A stretch of DNA of 64,000 nt, taken from contig NC_058043.1 of NCBI RefSeq assembly GCF_020085105.1, forward strand, positions 16,514,667 through 16,578,666, given 5' to 3'. Shown here piece by piece: positions 58,531-64,000 of the stretch. A program made the position numbers and the translations under genes. This stretch comes from Siniperca chuatsi. Its lineage: Eukaryota; Chordata; Actinopteri; Centrarchiformes; Sinipercidae. Within the stretch, counting starts at the first letter, position 1. Each line of letters begins with the position of its first letter. The notes below the pieces were generated by a model. It worked only from the letters and a program-made list of their open reading frames with translations, did not search any database and was not told where the DNA came from.

Positions 58531-59394
58531 ATCAAACGTGCCAATAGGATATGTAGAAAACTTTAAGATGGAAAGGAATAAGGTGATAACAGTCGGGAGA
58601 CTAACTTTAAAATCCGACTTTTTTTAAGGATAAGTAGAAATTAAACGACAAAAACTGCACATTCCACCTCATCAACATCGACAGCCATTTCAGAGCGAGA
58701 TATTTGAATGGTAATCTTGTAGTCTGATAATCACAGTTAGGGTGGTTTTATGCTGCTACATGTACATAGTAACAGTAGCTCATGTAAGCTACAGGTACTT
58801 GTCTAAATGAAAACATATGCGATGTCAGATCTTTTACCATATTGTTAATTGCTAATAGAAGTAGCATTGTTGTGTTCTTCTGAGATTATTTCTGAGATTG
58901 TTTTCTTGACAAACTGGCTGTCTGGAAGGAGAGGTAACGGAAGCACAGGCCCACTGATGCTGTCATCTTTTTGTTGTGCTCTCATATCAAGTTGGTATTT
59001 TCAGCTGAAGGAGGAAGGCCAAATGTTCTAGATTCATAGGCCTTCAAATGCAGATGTATTGCAGCAGTTAGCTGAAGTTTATCTTTTGCTTATTTTTTAA
59101 CAGAGCGTTCAAGAGCTAAATAGGAGATGCAAGTTCAAATTCTCAACTTCTGATAAGGAGGGGTTTTTTGGCTTCTGTGTGACCTGAGGTGCAAAAAAAA
59201 CCCAACCAACAGCTTAAAGTTTGTGAGTGAAGTGATTTGTGCTCAGGTCACCATTTTCCAAACGAGACCTGCCCATAAAACAACACAGACAGAAATCTCT
59301 CATGTGAAATAACCAGAACTGTTCATGTAGGACCCCACTGCTCATCATAAGTAACGCCTCCAGCGTTTAGATGTGCGGGATGTGGTGATACAGA

Positions 59395-60195
59395 TTTTTT
59401 TTCATTATCATCTAATTTTTTATTTTAATTAATTGTTTAGTCTATAAAATGTCAGACAATAATAGAAAATGCTATGTCCCTGAACCCAAAATGTCCTTAA
59501 ATTGCTATATAGATATTTATTTTACATTACATATATTTAATTTAGATGTTTAATTTACAATGATCTAAAACAGTTAGAGAAAAGCTAGATACAGTAAATG
59601 TTTGGCATTTTTGCTTTATGAATTATTTTAATCAATTACCCAAACTCACAGAATCTATTACTAACTGTTATTTTTAGGTTTGATAAACTTATTTGTATTT
59701 TATGACTTTCATATTTTTTGACTAACCAGAATTGTTCAGTTGGTCAGTAAAATGTCAGAAAATGGTGATAAATGCACACCAGTTTCCTACAGCCCATGAT
59801 GTCATTTCCAAATTGCTCGTTTTGTCCAATCAACAGTCCAAACTTCAAAGATATCAATTTTCCAATGATATAAAACAGAAAAAACACGAAAAAAGTACAT
59901 GTTATTTTTAGATATGTGATAACGGGGTATTTATGACCTAAATTCACTGGTTTGTCGGACGGCAACTAACAATTTTCAGTTAACCTGGTCGATTAATTGG
60001 TTAATTGTTTGGTCTGTAAATGTCTATCACAATTTCCCTGAACCCAAGATGATGACCAACAATCCAAAACCCCAAAATATTCAGTTTACAATTATGTAAA
60101 ACCAAGAAAATTCTCACAAATGAGCAAATGTTTGGCTGTTTTACTTGATATGGGAGTAATCAATTAGTTGACTAATAATTTCACCGCTATAGTAA
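59395..60195. repeat. Cluster of three related dispersed repeat copies
   Basis: Recurrent text such as AAAATGTCAGA, CCCTGAACCCAA, GTCCAATCAACAGTCC, TTTGGC(A/T)(T/G)TTTT and TCGATTAATTGGTTAATTGT repeats three times at about 59395-59650, 59745-59900 and 59980-60195. This is the family also seen at 45855-46150. It suggests serial insertion or local duplication. Confidence 0.55.
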
Positions 60196-61610
60196 CAACA
60201 ATGTGAAAGTGGGATGAAGTCTAGTTTCTGATGAACATTCCCAAACAGAAGCATCAAATAACCCAAAATCAAAAGTTGATAGTTTGTATTTTTGTTTGAT
60301 CGTCATACTTTGATATGACGTTAAAAAAAGAAGTCTCTTCTATAACAAAAAAGGCCAACTTTTAGCTGACATTTTTGACTGTATTTTCAAATATACTGTC
60401 ATGATACATTGGAAGGATGTTTACATTTTTGCAATAATAGGTGAAATTTTGTTTTGTCGATCTAAATCAGACCAATGTGTAAAGTGTGAAATTTAAATAG
60501 TAGTCTAATAGAGCTATGGGCTTAATGTATTTAATCGCCTGTTCTTCTGTGAATCAGCAGTCTTATTTTTATTTCAGATATGATGTTTACTTTTCATAGT
60601 ACGATTTTAGCTATGAAAGTTTAAAAAAAATAATTTAAAAAAGATGCCTGTTTTCTTGATTGTCAGACACTGTGTTTGCTTAATCTCACAATAACAGTGC
60701 CATACAGTAGGTGACCATTGCCAGTAATTAAATTAAATCTTATCGTATTAAACTTTTCAAACCAGTGGTGATGTTTCATACCGGAATCAGAAAGTGTTTC
60801 ATCTAATTTCTCAGATTATTGTTACATGTGGTTTTATGGTCATTTAAAAAAAAAAAAAATCCATGTTGAAATGTGTTAACTATCTTTGTTATAACGCAGT
60901 AACCTCATTACCACCCAAACCTGGCATCATTACCACATACTCCTGTGTTTACGGATTAATAAGCAAAATAAATAGATATGTTAAATAAATGTTTTTCAAA
61001 TCGTTCTGCACAAAAACAGCTCGTGCGATCTCATTGCACTTGAGTTCAAAAGATGTGCAGTTCCCATCTCATAATTCATTGTGATTGGCTCGATGTTGAT
61101 GCTATCTCAAGCGTTTCATTTTCATAACCCTCAGTGTTGATGCTCGAGGCGTGATTCACACTGGTGTCAGTGAAATCATTAAGCGCTGCTCATTGGTGTG
61201 ATTTGTTCCACTGATGTAATCTGCAGGGCAACGAGCCACAAGTCGAAATAACAACTCCTGTCATTAAGTTCCCCAAACTGAATTTATTGTATTGGTTGTT
61301 TAACAAAAGGGCTTGCTCTGTGTTTACTGTACAAACATGAACACGTGTCTTGAAGTCCGTTTAAAGAAAGTTCTTACTGTGCCTTTCATATTCAACCTGG
61401 AGAAACATTTTCATTGCAGTTTTTGAGGGCGGCCTGCTGTAAAAAATATATATAATCTCATGACTTGTTTTAAGACTGATGAAGTTGAAAGGGGCTTTAG
61501 TCAAAGTGGTTTCATACTTGAAGTTGTATTTGGAAAAAAACGTGCCAGCTCCTAATTGTTTTCACTATACTGTATTTTAAAATTATTTCTGGTGACAGTA
61601 GTTGCCAGGC

Positions 61611-61623
61611 AACCAGCAGAAAG
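61611..61623. promoter_or_regulatory. RFX X-box-like palindrome
   Basis: GTTGCCAGGCAAC is a 6-1-6 palindrome matching the RFX consensus (GTTRCC..GGYAAC). It is far from any recognised start. The match is exact; the role is inferred. Confidence 0.4.
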
Positions 61624-61692
61624 TCAATGCCTTCGGCCATGAAATAATCCGGCACACATAATTCATTCTCATTTGGTTGACACCAAATGAAA

Positions 61693-61716
61693 GTGGTATC
61701 AATCTTCTCATCTAAC
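61693..61716. mobile_element. Isolated end of the 48-kb foldback element family
   Basis: GTGGTATCAATCTTCTCATC followed by TAAC matches the right terminus of the element at 48166-48967, with an AAAGCGAAAAGG-like continuation. Confidence 0.5.
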
Positions 61717-62358
61717 TCTTGGCATGAAAGCGAAAAGGTCTTTCTTGAGGGTTGTAAAACTTAAAATTGAATGAATCCTCATTTGTTGAGATTACATGAG
61801 ACATAATCTTAATAATGAGATGCAGTGAAACAGCCAAACCCAACGTGACTGAAAAGGTGTTGAATCATGACTAGTATGTCCTGTAGCTTATAATGTTTAT
61901 TATGAGTAAAGATTACGGTGTGTTTGTCATTATAATGTCGTGGCTATGGTGCACTCCATCTGATTTCTCATCAGCTGCCATTTCTTCTCATAGTGCTGAA
62001 GAATGTGAAAATAAAATTCCTTTCAGAGATTTCTGGGGTTTTTTTGTATACTTTTCCAATTTGCAACAACTCCAAATGTGTAACACAAGTCAGATTAAAT
62101 GGAATATAGTAAGAACAGAAAGAAAGGCCTGCAACACGGTTTGCACCATAGTGCTACACATCATCTTCATCAGTGGTTTTCATCTTCATCATCTCCTAAG
62201 GAATTCTGTACATCATCACCTTAAAAAAAAATACATCTCCCACAGAACATCATAATTAAAATGACATATTGTAAAACCTCAACTTCCTGTCCACGCTATG
62301 AGATAGATCTCTGTCAAAATACTGAACGTATCAGAAAACTGTAATATCTCTTCTTCTG

Positions 62359-62380
62359 ATTATTATTATTATTATTATTG
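62359..62380 (+). repeat. (TTA)n microsatellite
   Basis: About seven TTA units. Confidence 0.85.
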
Positions 62381-64000
62381 TGTATTTTTTTAATCAGGTT
62401 TGTTTTTGTCTGGTACGAGGGTGTAATCACCACCAGAGGGTGATGTACATGTACGGGTCTGAGCTGTACATTTTTGTGACAGATTTGTGTATTTACATAC
62501 AGGTTGCATTGGCCTAACTTTGTGACTATTATATCAGTTTATGAATCGAATGAGTGCCAAATATGCTTGAGCATGACAGAATCCGGGACCTACAAGGAGC
62601 TGCAGGTACTCTCTGACTCATCGAGTGAGACTCGAGTGAATCACTGCTGTTGTAGACTCTACTTGTGATATGAATGCACAGCTTGAAGGTTTAACCATGC
62701 TAAATATTTTTGCTGAAAGAGGGAAAACTTCTTTTATGTTTTATGTATGTCTCAGTTTGAAAAAGTTTCTTAAAATATTTGTTGTATGTTTCTGTGTCCA
62801 TCCATGGCTTATAAATGAGTATGCAGTGATGGTCTTATCATGCTGCCATTAGAGGTGAATATGAAAAGCTGATTTACCTCATTTGTTGGACTGTCAAAAA
62901 GAAACATTTGGATCATTTTCATTCTTAAATCATTCCACACAGAGATGTGTTGTATGTTATCTGACCTCCTCTTCATCCCACCCTGTCCCAAAACAAAGTG
63001 AGCCTGACAATTTTATCAATTATAGAGTGTGGATTTGTCCAAAATGTAAGTAAGTAAATGTAATTCTAATATTAAAATGAAGCTATGAAAATATCTTATT
63101 GCGCACTAAACAGTGTCTATTATTTTTATTAAGTCAAACCTTTAATGTCTCAAAGAAACAATAAATGTATTTGAGCAAACAAAGCATTTTCCCTCCAGGA
63201 TCATGTGCCTCTTCAGTTCATAACATGTAAAATTTTTAACATTGCAACATTTACAAGATATTTTTTAAGGTATTCCTAGAATATTTTTATAAAATATACC
63301 AGAACAGGCTGCTCAACAATCAGAACAGTAGAAGATCTAAAATATATATATATATCTTTTTTTAAGAGACAAAGAAACGAGTCAGGTCAACACAGCTTAT
63401 GTGAACACCAAACCTTTTTGGGCTGTTGATGATCAAACCTGATCACTCTTAGAGGCGAAATGCTTTGTTTGTTCTGGTCTTTTTATTCTTTTCTAAAGAA
63501 ACATTGAAGACAGACGTGAAACGGACCTGTTTAAATGTGTGTAATACAATACTCTACAAGTGTGGATAATCATTCATCCTTCAGCCCAGCAGCTGAGAAA
63601 AGCTGCACTGTGTGGATGTCTGTACCCTGAGGAGAGAAATTATGTTAACTGTGTGAACACCATTCAAAGTAGATTGCCTTTTTGTTGAGAACATGTACAG
63701 CTGTCTGTAGCTCAACAACCTGCCCGGGATATTACTTATTGTCCAAGTGGACAAAATCATGTTTCCCATTTTTGCTTAAACCAGAAATTAAATCGTGATT
63801 TTATTCAACAATTGTTTTTGCAGCTGAATATTAACTTCTTTTGAGCATGTACTTAGTGTCTGCCAGTGTGTAAACTATTTTAATAATTTGATGTACAGAG
63901 AGCATGGTCCTTGTTAGCTCTAGAGATTTACAGCAAACTGTAAATATATGCCTTAAATAGTAGCTGTCTTGTCTTGTGTTCGTATGTCTGCCTTGTTTTA

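Larger units (their letters stand above)
58531..64000. other. AT-rich region downstream of frs3
   Basis: No supported gene. Repeat copies lie at 59395-60195, a TE end at 61693-61716, an X-box-like site at 61611-61623, and a (TTA)n run at 62359-62380. Around 61020-61260 the sequence is less AT-rich, non-repetitive and has GTTGATGCT twice; it could be a conserved noncoding element. A Pumilio-type TGTAAATA at about 63940 leaves open a very long 3'UTR. Confidence 0.45.

Noticed and set aside
61893-62255. 120-codon plus-strand ORF
   Set aside because: The translation shows no recognisable domain, has biased AT-rich codons and no splice or promoter context; chance ORF.

Overview
This is a gene-dense piece of a bony-fish nuclear genome. 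Genes are split into short exons with GT/AG introns, promoters are CpG-containing, polyadenylation signals are AATAAA, and the gene-free stretches carry SINE, LINE, hAT-like and foldback repeats of the kind seen in teleosts. The repeat types suggest a spiny-rayed (percomorph) fish, but this is an inference and the species cannot be named. Exon models were built by hand from splice sites and reading frame. Every model below closes as a multiple of three; the proteins were recognised from memory, not by a database search.

Layout. On the minus strand at 1-12.3 kb is eif4enif1 (4E-T, 18 coding exons, 961 aa). Divergent to it is sfi1 at 14.2-22.7 kb (+, 31 coding exons, 1192 aa, centrin-binding Trp repeats). 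A two-lobed transferrin-family gene, melanotransferrin/otolith-matrix-protein-like (+, 17 coding exons, 728 aa), lies at 23.2-32.2 kb; an old retroelement interrupted by a younger LINE sits in one of its introns. Next are sirt4 (+, 33.9-35.6 kb), a C1orf74-type gene (-, 37.4-38.2 kb), and the head-to-head pair tomm6 (-) and uqcc2 (+), with start codons only 150 bp apart. tspo (-, 43.4-44.1 kb) is tail-to-tail with uqcc2. A repeat-rich 7 kb stretch leads to frs3 (+, coding 51.4-57.0 kb), followed by a gene-poor tail to 64 kb.

Working together. eif4enif1 next to sfi1 matches the human chromosome 22q12 order, and tomm6 with frs3 (plus uqcc2) recalls human 6p21; sirt4 and C1orf74 come from elsewhere in the human map, so the window joins blocks that are separate in mammals. 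Four of the genes between 33.9 and 44.1 kb (sirt4, tomm6, uqcc2, tspo) encode mitochondrial proteins of different compartments. The 5' regions of eif4enif1/sfi1, sirt4, tomm6/uqcc2 and tspo share clusters of TAACGTTA / GCTAACGTTAGC / TAGCTAGC words, which are absent at the transferrin-like and frs3 starts.

The most interesting points are this shared promoter word set; an (AC)n/(GT)n pair that could fold three sfi1 exons into a loop; a transferrin whose iron ligands appear lost in both lobes; and a precisely resolvable nested retroelement insertion.
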